In this document: in pieces, positions 27,241-36,230 of the stretch | Numbering within the stretch: the stretch's first letter is position 1 | Layout of the letters: each line of letters starts with the position of its first letter | Source of the DNA: Halobacillus aidingensis | GTDB lineage: Bacteria; Bacillota; Bacilli; Bacillales; Halobacillaceae | NCBI RefSeq assembly: GCF_900104185.1 | Contig: NZ_FNIZ01000014.1 | Location: 42,570-106,569 of the forward strand | Reading direction: 5' to 3' | Length of the DNA: 64,000 nt | The notes under the pieces: generated by a model | Seen by the model: the letters and a program-made list of their open reading frames with translations, nothing else | Told to the model about the DNA's origin: nothing | Database searches by the model: none | Translations under genes and position numbers: made by a program

Positions 27241-27907
27241 TGGCAGGATTGTGGAAGACTTGAATTTGAGACTTTTCGGGGTTCGTTTGCTGGGATGAGC
27301 GTTAGGGGTGGCTGGGAAGCAACTCGTCTAGCTCCATCGCCCAGACACTCGCGTCATAAGCAGAACAGCAAAGGAATGAAAAGGACATTCCGTTGCTGTT
27401 CTGCTTATGCCAGTCGTGTCTCCCAGGGCGATTGCGCATTTGAATACTTTCCTGTGCGGGAGCGCCGAGCTTCCTCGGACTACGTCCTGCGGGATCTCGC
27501 CTATCTCCTTCTCCCACGGGAGTCTCGCAGCTTCCCAACCACTCCATTCGATGCATACGTGAAACGAACCCCTTTCCCGAGGGTGAATGTCTTTCACATT
27601 TCCTGATTTTAGTTATAAATCGCTCTATAGCAAGCTTTTTTATCCTGGATAGCGGTTATGGGAATTCATATAGCTCTATTTTCCTTATGAGTAAAAACAT
27701 CTTATGCCGGAAGTGGTTTCGAGACACTTATACGGTAAAGGGGCGGAGGGGAATGGGGAGGATCCTGCGGGAAAAAAGTGCTTGGTGAGACCCAGCAGGA
27801 CGGAGTCCGAGGAGGCTCACCGCGCTCCCCCGGAAAGCGAGCCATTCCCCGCAGCCCCCATCCACTCAACAAAAGTCTCGAAAGTGATTCTTCCACAAAC
27901 GGGAACT
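27241..27907 (+). repeat. Composite palindromic repeat, copy R3 (complete)
   Basis: A complete copy of about 665 bases. M1 lies at about 27306-27545 with the inserted hairpin, and M2 at about 27738-27860 in reverse. The terminal repeats read GGCAGGATTGTGGAAGACTTG on the left and TCTCGAAAGTGATTCTTCC on the right, the latter decayed. The spacer matches that of R1 closely. Open frames across it are accidental. No gene is seen in 27126-27940. Confidence 0.9.
27327..27446 (+). repeat. Inserted hairpin inside M1 of R3
   Basis: A 120-base inverted repeat between ACTCG and CTTTCCTG of M1. Its stem contains CATAAGCAGAACAGC and its partner, with an outer CGCCCAGACAC/GTGTCTCCCAGGGCG part. Confidence 0.85.
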
Positions 27908-27940
27908 TATGTGAAATTGACATTATAATTGTAGAATTAG

Positions 27941-28441
27941 TTATAAGAAGAGGACCATATGATCTTCGTCTAAATAGCGATTTGGTAATTTGATGGCTTT
28001 TTCCTCTGTACCGTACGTGTGGAAGCCGAGCTTTTTATACAACTCTTGGGCCGGATGGTTATCTGTGACCACGCTCAAGTGAAGAACTTCTAGCTCGATA
28101 GCACGTGCAAATTGAATCAACTCTTTAATTAAGAGTTCTGCGCCACCTTTTCGTCTATGATCTTTGGTTATGTACATGGCTAGGATGGACGCTTTGTGGG
28201 AAAACTTTGGGTGGGATTCTTTCACTAAAGTGACGACACCTGCAAGCGTCTCCTCAACAAAAAGCCCGAACGTGCGGGAGGTTTCACTTTCCAGCCTTTG
28301 GGCTATCGTGTTGATTGGATCAGGCCTTTGTTTTTCCTGTTCATATGTAGTGATAAATGCATCGGGATTGGTTAGTAGCGCTTCTAGTCTTAAATGATAA
28401 TATTCTTTAGCATCCGCTTGATTCAATTCGCGTACTTGCAT
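27941..28441 (-). CDS. GNAT N-acetyltransferase
   Basis: A 166-residue GNAT. The acetyl-CoA loop is MYITKDHRRKGGAELLIKEL and the C-terminal motif is NHPAQELYKKLGFHTYG. Substrate unknown. AGGAGG lies upstream of the ATG. It diverges from the maltose-acetyltransferase-like gene at 28530, leaving 88 bases of shared promoter region. No clear terminator separates it from R3. Confidence 0.85.
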   Translation of the reverse strand: MQVRELNQADAKEYYHLRLEALLTNPDAFITTYEQEKQRPDPINTIAQRLESETSRTFGLFVEETLAGVVTLVKESHPKFSHKASILAMYITKDHRRKGGAELLIKELIQFARAIELEVLHLSVVTDNHPAQELYKKLGFHTYGTEEKAIKLPNRYLDEDHMVLFL

Positions 28442-28529
28442 AATAAATGACCTCCTTTGGTTGTTCCTAGACTAGCGAAAAACTATGGTAAAGTAAAGAG
28501 AGAACGTACTTATTGACTGAGGTGATCTC

Positions 28530-29084
28530 ATGACTGAAAAGGAAAAGATGATGGCAGGCGAATTATATAAATCCTGGGACGAAGAGTTGACGATGGAACG
28601 GTCCCGCGCTAAACAACTGACTTATCAATTGAACCAGACGAAAGATACAGAGGACCATTATCGTAAGCAGCTGATTCATGATCTTTTTGGTACGATTGAA
28701 GGGGAGATAGGGCTCGAACCTCCATTTTATTGTGATTATGGTTACAATATTCATGTAGGTGACGGTTTTTTTGCTAATTACAATTGTGTATTTCTGGATG
28801 TCTGTGAGATCCGTATCGGAAAAAGAGTGCTGATCGGTCCGAATGTCCAATTGTACACGGCCACACATCCAATGGATCGAGAGACAAGGGCGAGTGGATT
28901 GGAGTCAGGCAGACCGATTACTATTGGTGATGATGTATGGATCGGAGGAAGTGTTGTCATCAACCCGGGAGTGACCATTGGAGAGAACGTCGTGGTTGGC
29001 GCAGGGGCAGTGGTTACGAAGGATGTTTCACCTAATGTGTTTGTAGCTGGAAACCCTGCAAAGGAAATTCGAAAGGTAGATTGA
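28530..29084 (+). CDS. maa: Sugar O-acetyltransferase (maltose acetyltransferase family)
   Basis: A 184-residue left-handed beta-helix enzyme of the LacA/Maa family that transfers acetyl from acetyl-CoA to sugars. An N-terminal helical Mac domain ([15 protein letters not shown]) is followed by hexapeptide repeats. The catalytic histidine is H113 in TATHPMD, and the last repeats run [20 protein letters not shown]. Full length for the family. The GAGGTGATCTC sequence precedes the ATG. Physiological acceptor unknown. Confidence 0.9.
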   Translation: MTEKEKMMAGELYKSWDEELTMERSRAKQLTYQLNQTKDTEDHYRKQLIHDLFGTIEGEIGLEPPFYCDYGYNIHVGDGFFANYNCVFLDVCEIRIGKRVLIGPNVQLYTATHPMDRETRASGLESGRPITIGDDVWIGGSVVINPGVTIGENVVVGAGAVVTKDVSPNVFVAGNPAKEIRKVD

Positions 29085-29171
29085 ATTCGTAAGGGTAGTC
29101 GCTCCTCCAATTTTTCGTTATCATACTAGAGGATACATGCATACGTAATAGAAAAAGAGAGGATTGAGCAA

Positions 29172-29927
29172 ATGATCAAACGTAAGAGTCAAAGAGAAAT
29201 TGAAAAGATGCATGAAGCAGGAAAGCTTCTTGCGAGTGTTCATAAACAATTACGCACGTTCATTAAGCCAGGCGTAACTACGATGGAAATTGAAAATTTC
29301 GTTGAAAAGTACTTAGCTGAACGTGGGGCCACTGGGGAACAGAAAGGCTACCAGGGATATGAATTCACTACATGTGCTTCCATCAATGATGAAATTTGTC
29401 ACGGTTTCCCACGTACAGAAAAACTGGAGGAAGGCGACATCGTTACTATTGATATGGTTGTTAACTTGAATGGCTTCTTGGCTGATTCAGCCTGGACACA
29501 TGCCGTAGGAGAGGTTAGTGAAGAAGCTAAAAAGTTAATGGATGTCACGAAAACTTCGCTTTATAAAGGGATTGAGCAAGCCGTTCCTGGGAACCGCATC
29601 GGTGATATCGGTCATGCCATTCAATCTTATGCAGAAGGGGAAGGCTATTCCGTAGTCCGTGATTTCACAGGACACGGTATTGGCGATTCCATTCATGAAG
29701 ATCCTTATATTCCTCACTTTGGTGCCGCTGGAAAAGGAGCTCGCTTGAAAGAGGGCATGGTCATAACGATTGAACCGATGATAAACATTGGTGCATGGGG
29801 CAGCCAGATGGATGAAAACAACTGGACAGCACGTACTGTTGACGGTTCGCTTTCTGCCCAGTATGAGCACACCGTTGCCATTACAAAAGAAGGTCCGTTC
29901 ATTCTTACCGAGCAGGACGAAGAATAA
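29172..29927 (+). CDS. map: Methionine aminopeptidase type I
   Basis: A 251-residue type I MetAP, removing the N-terminal methionine from new proteins. The dinuclear metal ligands D94, D105, H168, E201 and E232 and substrate-binding H77 and H175 are all present. It is not in the ribosomal-protein operon where the housekeeping map usually lies, so it may be the second, YflG-like copy found in many Bacillaceae. AGAGAGGATTG precedes the ATG. A strong terminator follows. Confidence 0.93.
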   Translation: MIKRKSQREIEKMHEAGKLLASVHKQLRTFIKPGVTTMEIENFVEKYLAERGATGEQKGYQGYEFTTCASINDEICHGFPRTEKLEEGDIVTIDMVVNLNGFLADSAWTHAVGEVSEEAKKLMDVTKTSLYKGIEQAVPGNRIGDIGHAIQSYAEGEGYSVVRDFTGHGIGDSIHEDPYIPHFGAAGKGARLKEGMVITIEPMINIGAWGSQMDENNWTARTVDGSLSAQYEHTVAITKEGPFILTEQDEE

Positions 29928-29929
29928 GC

Positions 29930-29969
29930 AAAAAAAGGAAGGCTCAGCCACTGAGCCTTCCTTTTTTTG
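29930..29969 (+). terminator. Intrinsic terminator
   Basis: AAGGAAGGCTCAG/CTGAGCCTTCC stem with T7 after map. Confidence 0.9.
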
Positions 29970-29980
29970 TTGAAGAAAAT

Positions 29981-30352
29981 GGCAGTCTTCTTGAAGACTC
30001 AGTTTCGAGACTTTTATTGAGTGGATGGGGGCTATGGGGAATAGCTCGCTTTCCGCGGGAGCGCGGTGAGCCTCCTCGGAGTGCGTCCTGTGGGGTCTCA
30101 CCATGCACTTTTTTCCCGCAGGAGACTCGCCATTCCCCTCCGCCCCTTTACCATGGGAGTGTCTCGAAACCACTTCTCGGAAACTCTGCTAGTATGCTCA
30201 AGCGAAGTGAAATATATAATACTCTCCTCCGTGTGAATCCGAATGCGAAAGCTTGATATAGAGCGATTTACGCCTAGTTCTAAGTGGGGGTGGGAGAATC
30301 CCCATTGTGGTAAAGGGGTCCGTTTCTCACATGCATCGAATGGGGTTGGTGG
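29981..30352 (-). repeat. Composite palindromic repeat, copy R4 (M1 deleted)
   Basis: A reversed copy. The terminal repeat GAAGACTCAGTTTCGAGA is at about 29993-30010, M2 at about 30026-30148 and the spacer at 30149-30330. Of M1 only the flanking CATGCATCGAATGGGGTTGG remains, ending near 30352, eleven bases from the csp terminator. It fills the gap between map and the cold-shock gene; no other gene is seen in 29928-30403. Confidence 0.87.
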
Positions 30353-30363
30353 ATTTGGGTAAT

Positions 30364-30396
30364 AAAAAAACTCCCCTATGAAAGGGGAGTTTTTTA
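30364..30396 (-). terminator. Intrinsic terminator of cold-shock gene
   Basis: AAACTCCCCT/AGGGGAGTTT stem with A and T runs on both sides. Confidence 0.85.
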
Positions 30397-30403
30397 TACG
30401 TTC

Positions 30404-30601
30404 TTATTTTTGAACGTTAGCTGCTTGTGGTCCACGCTGACCTTCTTCAATTTCGAAACTTACAACTTGTCCTTCTTCAAGAGACTTGAAACCTTCTTCT
30501 TGAATAGCAGAGAAGTGTACGAAGACGTCGTCTTGACCTTCTACCTCGATAAATCCAAAACCTTTTTCTGCGTTAAACCATTTTACTGTACCTTCAACCA
30601 T
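30404..30601 (-). CDS. Cold-shock protein, CspA/CspB family
   Basis: A 65-residue single-domain OB-fold protein, [20 protein letters not shown], with RNP1 (KGFGFI) and RNP2 (VFVHF) intact. It binds single-stranded RNA and DNA and acts as an RNA chaperone. The frame is open 23 residues upstream, but the start at 30601 has GGAGG at a good distance and gives the standard family length. A leader of about 120-150 bases with a TATACT box at about 30734 suggests a long 5' UTR, as is usual for csp genes. Confidence 0.95.
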   Translation of the reverse strand: MVEGTVKWFNAEKGFGFIEVEGQDDVFVHFSAIQEEGFKSLEEGQVVSFEIEEGQRGPQAANVQK

Positions 30602-30801
30602 GTACGTTACCTCCTGCGTGGAAAAAATCCACATTGTATTACTATTCTTGCTCTTTTCAAGTTCCATCAAGACGACATCTTACGAAACATCTTCTCTTGC
30701 ATGAATCTGATCGAACAACGAATAATTAACCTTAGTATAACAGATGGACCAAAAGAATGAAAGCCCTGTGAGGAAAAAGTTTTCCCAACTACTGGGAATG
30801 T

Positions 30802-31653
30802 TCACTCCTGGGGCTGAGTGAGATAAGCTTGATTCATCAAGGAGAATAGGGACCGCTCTACAATGGCATCCACCTCAGTATTCTGAATACGGGCAAGGTC
30901 ATAAAGTGGGCGGCCTTGTTCTAATAAATGTTCGACAATCAGATAGCCTGTGTAATTGGCTTCTTTTTCAAAACCAGAAGCGCCTGTGCCTTTTGTAAAC
31001 GAATAAAGGGCTTCATAATCGGTGCGATGGAGGTGCGGTTGGATGTTCATCATCACACGGTTCGGTTCACGACTGCATTTTTCCTGCTCCCAGCACAATG
31101 GGAAGTCGATCATTCCACTCTCTTCGAGAACTTCTTCGGTTGTGTGGGCCGCCATCCCTTCCTGGAAAATCAACTGCCCTAATGTTCGTGTATGACTTGG
31201 AGCAAGTCCTGATTGGCTGCAGTGGACGACACGAGTCAATTCTTGAATTAATCGTGTCCGGCTGGATGTTAGTTCGACAGGAAAGCAAAGGGTATAATGC
31301 TGGTTCTTTTCCATTATGAATGGATCTGTTTCAAAAGTTCCAACAAAAAACATGACGGTCATTCTTACGGGCGACGTACAGTGGAGAATTTGTTTAATGG
31401 ATTCTACATAACCATTCACTTCTAAGGGGCCAATATCGAAATATTGAATTTTGTCATAGACTTGTTCGTATCTATTCCATGCGTATTCAATCATTTCTTT
31501 TGCTAGCTGCCCTTGTTGATAGCCGGGAGGGGTGTAGGGAAAAGCGTATTGATCAGTCCATAACTCATAGCGTTTGTGCAGCGGTGTTTGGGAGGCTTGG
31601 TCATAAAACGTAAGGAAACGATCCAACATTTGTTTGCATTTGACATCATCCAT
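30802..31653 (-). CDS. Hypothetical protein, possibly degenerate Zn-peptidase fold
   Basis: A 283-residue soluble protein. The central stretch TRVVHCSQSGL ... IFQEGMAAHTTEE has the spacing of DUF2268-type zinc peptidases (HExxH ... EG), but the HExxH is absent, so catalysis of that kind is unlikely. No signal peptide. The gene is 18 bases downstream of the hydrolase gene and probably cotranscribed. GAGGGATCATC is upstream of the ATG. Family assignment is weak. Confidence 0.6.
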   Translation of the reverse strand: MDDVKCKQMLDRFLTFYDQASQTPLHKRYELWTDQYAFPYTPPGYQQGQLAKEMIEYAWNRYEQVYDKIQYFDIGPLEVNGYVESIKQILHCTSPVRMTVMFFVGTFETDPFIMEKNQHYTLCFPVELTSSRTRLIQELTRVVHCSQSGLAPSHTRTLGQLIFQEGMAAHTTEEVLEESGMIDFPLCWEQEKCSREPNRVMMNIQPHLHRTDYEALYSFTKGTGASGFEKEANYTGYLIVEHLLEQGRPLYDLARIQNTEVDAIVERSLFSLMNQAYLTQPQE

Positions 31654-31671
31654 GATGATCCCTCCGAATGT

Positions 31672-32508
31672 TTAAGTATTAGTTAAAAACTCCAGGCGTT
31701 TCTTCCAAACGGTGTGAGCATCTTTACCTATCCAAATCAAATGACTATCAGAGTCGACTTCAAAAATTTCGCAATCAGGTACGGAAGACTTCAACAATAG
31801 AGCGTTTGTGTAAGGTACACTGCGATCTTTCTGTGAATACATGCCAAGAACAGGCACCTGGAGGCCGTTTATATCCGGGGTTTCGTGATCAAGATCTGTG
31901 ATAAACCCTTTTCCGGATTGGGAAGTCGCCAGCATATCCACAATGAAACGGCGGTCGTTAGGGGTAAGGTTGTCCAAGTAATCTTCAACATTCTCTGTTG
32001 TTAAATCAGCAAGCAATTGTTTCAACACCAAATCAGGGAAGAATTTAAGCATGGTTCGGAGACTACTCCAAACGAATTTCTCTGCTGGTCCGAAAAGAAG
32101 CGCGGCTCTTTTTTTTACATCACCTTCCCATGAAGTGAGGAGTGCCGCTTCAAGCAGCAAACGGGCCACACGGTCTGGGTGATGAACAGCTAGAGCGATC
32201 CCTGTAGGTCCAGCCGCCGAGATTGAGATGACATTCACTTTTTCAAGTTGGAGATGGTCGAGTACTTCGACGATTGTATCAGCAAAATCCTCAGGAGTGC
32301 GACCTGTGGAAAGCTCGGTGTAATCGTAGCCGGGGCGAGAAATCGTGAGTAATGAAAATCCTTCATAAATCAGGCTGCTGTGAGATAAATCTGTATCTCT
32401 AGTGGAGTGTCCACCTTTCAATAACAAAACAGGAGGGCCGGACCCTTTATATGTAAACTCTACTATTCCTTTGGATGTATCGAGGAGTGTCGTCGTCAAT
32501 GGGTTCAT
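31672..32508 (-). CDS. Alpha/beta hydrolase
   Basis: A 278-residue alpha/beta hydrolase fold. HG-like GGHSTRD near the oxyanion hole, the nucleophile elbow SISAAGP, a late acidic QKDRSVPY and catalytic DSDSH fit the family. The elbow reads S-I-S-A-A-G rather than the usual GxSxG, which is odd. Substrate unknown. The start is uncertain: ATG 32508 is next to AAAGG, an upstream ATG at 32532 has no site, and a TTG at 32499 has a better spacing. It diverges from the BtuF-like gene. Confidence 0.75.
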   Translation of the reverse strand: MNPLTTTLLDTSKGIVEFTYKGSGPPVLLLKGGHSTRDTDLSHSSLIYEGFSLLTISRPGYDYTELSTGRTPEDFADTIVEVLDHLQLEKVNVISISAAGPTGIALAVHHPDRVARLLLEAALLTSWEGDVKKRAALLFGPAEKFVWSSLRTMLKFFPDLVLKQLLADLTTENVEDYLDNLTPNDRRFIVDMLATSQSGKGFITDLDHETPDINGLQVPVLGMYSQKDRSVPYTNALLLKSSVPDCEIFEVDSDSHLIWIGKDAHTVWKKRLEFLTNT

Positions 32509-32598
32509 CCCTTTCTTTCTTCGTTTTTCCATACATTCAATATAAGCTATAATGGAAGAAAATGAAACATCAGACGATTCTGAAAAAGGGGTTGAAAA

Positions 32599-33378
32599 AT
32601 GAGAATTGTGTCGATTTGTCCTAGCAATACTGAAATTGTCGCTAATCTTGGGCAGACCCACCTGTTGGTTGGTGTCGATAATTATTCTGATTATCCTGAA
32701 GAAGTGGAACATCTTCCGAAGCTTGGTCCTGACTTATCCATTGATATCGAAAGGGTCGCTTCCTTGAAGCCGGACCTTGTTTTAGCATCTTTATCTGTTC
32801 CTGGAATGGAAAAGAACATTGAAGGGTTGGACGAATACGACCTGCCCTATATCATATTGAATCCGAACACGTTATATGAGATTTCTGAAGATATTCGTCG
32901 TGTAGGAAAGGCGATTGGAGTGGAAGAGAAAAGCCACCAGCATGCGGATGATTTTCTGAGAGAAATCGATGAATTCAAACATCGTTCCAAGCAGATGGAG
33001 AAAAAGCCTTCTTTGTACTGGGAATGGTGGCCGAAACCGGTATTTACACCAGGGAAGTTGAACTGGCTGAATGAAATCAGCGAACTTTCTGGTGGGGTTA
33101 ACCTCTTCCGTGACCAAGAGGTCGCCAGCTTTCAAACGGATTGGGAGGAAGTGAAAAAACGCGATCCTGATCATATATGTATGGTGTGGGTAGGGGTGAA
33201 GGAAGAAAAAATGAATCCTGATCTTATTAAGAAGAGACCGGGGTGGTCTGAACTCAAAGCTGTGAAGCACAATCATATTCATGTCCTGGAAGAATCACTT
33301 TTTTGCCGACCAAGTCCGCGTTTACTGGAAGGTCTTAGAAAAATATCTGCTATTGTCAAACACAAAAACAGCAAGTGA
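32599..33378 (+). CDS. BtuF-like periplasmic-binding-fold protein without signal peptide
   Basis: A 259-residue protein of the TroA/BtuF superfamily (MRIVSICPSNTEIVANLG, then LKPDLVLASLS). BtuF and FhuD relatives bind cobalamin or siderophores for ABC import. This one begins directly with the domain, with no signal peptide or lipobox and no adjacent permease or ATPase, so it is probably cytoplasmic and not a standard import component. AAAAGGGG precedes the ATG. Ligand unknown. Confidence 0.8.
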   Translation: MRIVSICPSNTEIVANLGQTHLLVGVDNYSDYPEEVEHLPKLGPDLSIDIERVASLKPDLVLASLSVPGMEKNIEGLDEYDLPYIILNPNTLYEISEDIRRVGKAIGVEEKSHQHADDFLREIDEFKHRSKQMEKKPSLYWEWWPKPVFTPGKLNWLNEISELSGGVNLFRDQEVASFQTDWEEVKKRDPDHICMVWVGVKEEKMNPDLIKKRPGWSELKAVKHNHIHVLEESLFCRPSPRLLEGLRKISAIVKHKNSK

Positions 33379-33396
33379 GGATATCACTTGCTGTTT
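33365..33396. terminator. Bidirectional terminator
   Basis: AAACAGCAAGTGA/TCACTTGCTGTTT stem between converging genes. Confidence 0.75.
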
Positions 33397-34228
33397 AGTG
33401 AAGCTTCCCTTTATGTTTCGGGACAGCCAATTCTTTAAAATTCGTGGCGAGTTCGTTCAATTGTTTGGAAAGAATTTCTCCTTCCATCGGCAGACCGTGG
33501 CCTGTGACGGCTACCACCGGCTGAAGAGAGGCTAGTTCTTTAACGGACTTTTCTGCTTCCTCCCAGTTATGAGTAAAGTATGCCGGGGGGCCATGCACGT
33601 GCTGGTGTTGAATAAACACAGCCATACTTGACTCCTGCTTCACTGTAATGAATGCATCTCCGGCAATGAGAGTTTTGTCCTTATCACGAAATAGAGCGAT
33701 ATGCCCCGGTGTATGTCCGGGGGTGTGAATGAAGCGCCAATCTTCAAGAAAAGGGATGGTCCCATCGTTTGGAAGCGGATGGATGTATTTACTCAAATCG
33801 GCCTGGTGAGTAGGGAAGAAAGGCGATAAAAGCGAAAATAACCCACCCCCGACGGTTGCATCACCAACAGGATAATCTCGTTTCCCTGTAACATAATCCA
33901 TCTCCATCGGATGAATATATATAGGGACTTTCCATTCATCTGCCAATTGCTTTGCTGAACCGACATGATCGAAATGACCATGTGTCAGAATAATGGCTTT
34001 CGGCTTTGCACGCCCGTATCTCTTCTCCGCGGCTTCCATGATCCGTTTACTATAATGGCCGATTCCACAATCAATGAGCACCCAGTCATCGGCTCCTTCC
34101 TTACCAATAAAGACAACATTGACAATTAACGTGCGGTAAAAGGCGATATCATCCAACACCTGTTCAGCTTCTGCATGCCCCATATGATATTCTTCGTTCG
34201 ACTGATCCTCATGTTCCATTTGGTCCAT
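33395..34228 (-). CDS. Metallo-beta-lactamase-fold hydrolase
   Basis: A 277-residue MBL-fold protein with the metal motif LTHGHFDHVGS and later HTPGHTPGH and AGDAF. It is a probable hydrolase of the glyoxalase II-like group with unknown substrate. The N-terminus is Met- and His-rich (MDQMEHEDQSNEEYHMGHAE), unusual for the family. ATG 34228 is six bases after GAGGTG; two in-frame starts upstream overlap that site. It ends at a terminator shared with the BtuF-like gene. Confidence 0.85.
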   Translation of the reverse strand: MDQMEHEDQSNEEYHMGHAEAEQVLDDIAFYRTLIVNVVFIGKEGADDWVLIDCGIGHYSKRIMEAAEKRYGRAKPKAIILTHGHFDHVGSAKQLADEWKVPIYIHPMEMDYVTGKRDYPVGDATVGGGLFSLLSPFFPTHQADLSKYIHPLPNDGTIPFLEDWRFIHTPGHTPGHIALFRDKDKTLIAGDAFITVKQESSMAVFIQHQHVHGPPAYFTHNWEEAEKSVKELASLQPVVAVTGHGLPMEGEILSKQLNELATNFKELAVPKHKGKLH

Positions 34229-34363
34229 GCCCATCACCTCGATCTCCCATTGTTTTTATTTAGTGTAAGTCAGAGAAGGGGAATTATTCACCGTCCTATT
34301 GTTTGTTCAGGAGTGAGCCGTAATGTCATGATAGTGCCAGTCATTATTTGAGAAGGGAACAAA

Positions 34364-34398
34364 AAAAGACCGCCTCTTAAATAAAGAGACGGTTCTTC
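34364..34398 (-). terminator. Intrinsic terminator of the NhaC gene
   Basis: GACCG-CTCTT/AAGAG-CGGTT stem; the T run lies on the minus strand side. Confidence 0.78.
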
Positions 34399-34403
34399 AT
34401 CTG

Positions 34404-35810
34404 TTAATTCGCTTTATCGAGTGGTTGAATCTTTGCTTGCTTTGGGGTGAGTGTTTTCCCTGTCAATCCAAATAGAATCGTGAGCAATGGGCTCAATAGG
34501 CAGAAGAAAGCAAAGGGCAGGTACTCGAGAACGGGTACACCGAGCACACCGGATAAGAAGACACCACAAACACTCCAAGGGACAAGTGGATTGATAACGG
34601 TTCCGGCGTCTTCAAGTGTTCTGGACAAGTTCTTCCTTGCAAGTCCCGCTTTTTCATAAATGTCCTGGTAAGCTTCTCCCGTGAGCAAGATGGACAAATA
34701 TTGTTCCCCGATGGCAATGTTGATTCCAATCGCTGTAAACGCGGTAGACAGCGTAGCGGAGCGAGCTGATTTTAGTGATTCCTGTACGCGGGTCAAAATA
34801 GAAGGAATGATCCCAGTAACAAAGAACAGTCCTCCAAGAGCAAGGGCGAGAATAACTAGGGATACGGTGAAGAGCATGCCGTTCATTCCACCGCGGGTCA
34901 ACAGGTCGTTGACGATATCATTCCCGGAATTTCCTTGGAAGCCGTCAAACCATGTCCCGAAAAGGGCGCCCCATTCCATGACACCGCGTAAACCGGCGAT
35001 CAATGTGGCGACAATACTGCTGATGGCAAGAGATAGGAAAGCCGGGCGTTTGGTCACAGTCATGATTACAAGTAAAGCTAATGGAATCCAGGAGCTCCAG
35101 TGCATCAAGCCTGTTTCCCTAAGACCGGCTTGGAACGTGTTCAATTGCTCCACATCCGGTCTTCCGTCTGGAGAAAGAATCATGAACAGGATAAAGGTAA
35201 TCACAAAAGCAGGAATCGTTGTCCATGCCATGTTTTTTATGTGATCAAACAAATCGACTTTAACAACCGTTGAAGCCAGGTTGGTCGTATCGGATAGGGG
35301 GGACATTTTGTCACCAAAGAATGCTCCGGATACGATGGCCCCTGCAGTCATGGCTAAGGATATATCCATCGATTGAGCAACCCCGATGAGCGCTACCCCA
35401 ACCGTCGCTGCTGTTGTGAATGAGCTGCCTAAGGCAACACCGACGATGGCTGTTACAGCAAAAACAATCGCTAAAAACCATGGGCCTCCAGCTAGAAGAA
35501 AGCCTGCATTCATTAAGACAGGAATGGTTCCGCTGGCCATCCAGCTCGCAATTAGGACCCCAATGACAAAAAATAGAAGGACAGCTCCCATTCCTGTCTG
35601 TGCTCCTTGAGTCATCCCGTACTGCAGATCTTTGAAGCTCATTTTTTTCAAAGACCCATAGGCGATCATAATGAGGATTCCGATCAGAATCGGGATGTGT
35701 GGAACGGTTTGAACGTCAATTATAAAATAGCTGATGATTCCAATGGTTACGAGTAATAGTAATGTCGATTCAATGATGCCTGGTAGCTTTTTTGGCTGCA
35801 GGTGAAGCAT
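34404..35810 (-). CDS. NhaC-family antiporter, probable amino-acid transporter
   Basis: A 468-residue integral membrane protein with eleven or twelve helices and the NhaC signature region (FFVIGVLIASWMASGTIPVL, GSSFTTAATVGVAL). The family is annotated as Na+/H+ antiporter. The gene sits behind a T-box leader whose specifier fits tyrosine, so amino-acid uptake, as proposed for YheL-type proteins, is more likely than simple sodium export. No strong ribosome site is seen beyond GGGGGAATTC. Confidence 0.85.
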   Translation of the reverse strand: MLHLQPKKLPGIIESTLLLLVTIGIISYFIIDVQTVPHIPILIGILIMIAYGSLKKMSFKDLQYGMTQGAQTGMGAVLLFFVIGVLIASWMASGTIPVLMNAGFLLAGGPWFLAIVFAVTAIVGVALGSSFTTAATVGVALIGVAQSMDISLAMTAGAIVSGAFFGDKMSPLSDTTNLASTVVKVDLFDHIKNMAWTTIPAFVITFILFMILSPDGRPDVEQLNTFQAGLRETGLMHWSSWIPLALLVIMTVTKRPAFLSLAISSIVATLIAGLRGVMEWGALFGTWFDGFQGNSGNDIVNDLLTRGGMNGMLFTVSLVILALALGGLFFVTGIIPSILTRVQESLKSARSATLSTAFTAIGINIAIGEQYLSILLTGEAYQDIYEKAGLARKNLSRTLEDAGTVINPLVPWSVCGVFLSGVLGVPVLEYLPFAFFCLLSPLLTILFGLTGKTLTPKQAKIQPLDKAN

Positions 35811-35867
35811 ATGAATTCCCCCTCAAGTTTTATTATTCTTTACTCCCAAGGCCGTGTTTATAAAAAT

Positions 35868-36110
35868 AAAAGCCCCGCCCCTGAAAAACAGGGACGAAGC
35901 TTTCACTCCGCGGTACCACCCTTGTTGGTAAATTTCTTTACCCACTCTGTTGGTGTATCACTTGGTCTGGAATTCTGTAATTCGATGGGAGGATGCCCAA
36001 GTTCACACCAACCACTTGGTCTCTGTCTGCTGCTCTCGAACCATCTACTTCGGAACTCATGATACGATCTATTCTTTTTTACTTAAACGCTTTTAAGCAG
36101 TGAAGTGATG
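35868..36110 (-). ncRNA. T-box riboswitch leader, tyrosine-type
   Basis: On the minus strand the T-box sequence AGGGTGGTACCGCG (35909-35922) lies in an antiterminator, followed by a terminator of CCCTG/CAGGG with GGCGGGGCTTTT (35868-35900). Stem I covers about 36060-35955 and contains an AGTAGA and a GAATTACAGAA loop; the codon TAC followed by A at 35977-35979 suits a tyrosine specifier. Uncharged tRNA(Tyr) would allow readthrough into the NhaC gene. The specifier is read by eye. Confidence 0.88.
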
Positions 36111-36117
36111 TGAGTTC

Positions 36118-36146
36118 ATCATAGAATATTTTTTATAGGATGTCAA
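36118..36146 (-). promoter_or_regulatory. Sigma-A promoter of the T-box transcript
   Basis: TTGACA (36141-36146) and TATGAT (36118-36123), separated by 17 bases on the minus strand, sit just before the leader. Confidence 0.85.
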
Positions 36147-36230
36147 CGAATTTTTTTACAAGACGATGCTTCAAATTGTTTCTTCTGTTGTGTATAATAG
36201 TGGAAATTTGGATGGACAGGGGGAGGAAGG

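Noticed and set aside
34681..35244. 187-codon plus-strand frame
   Set aside because: Antisense shadow of the NhaC-family gene.
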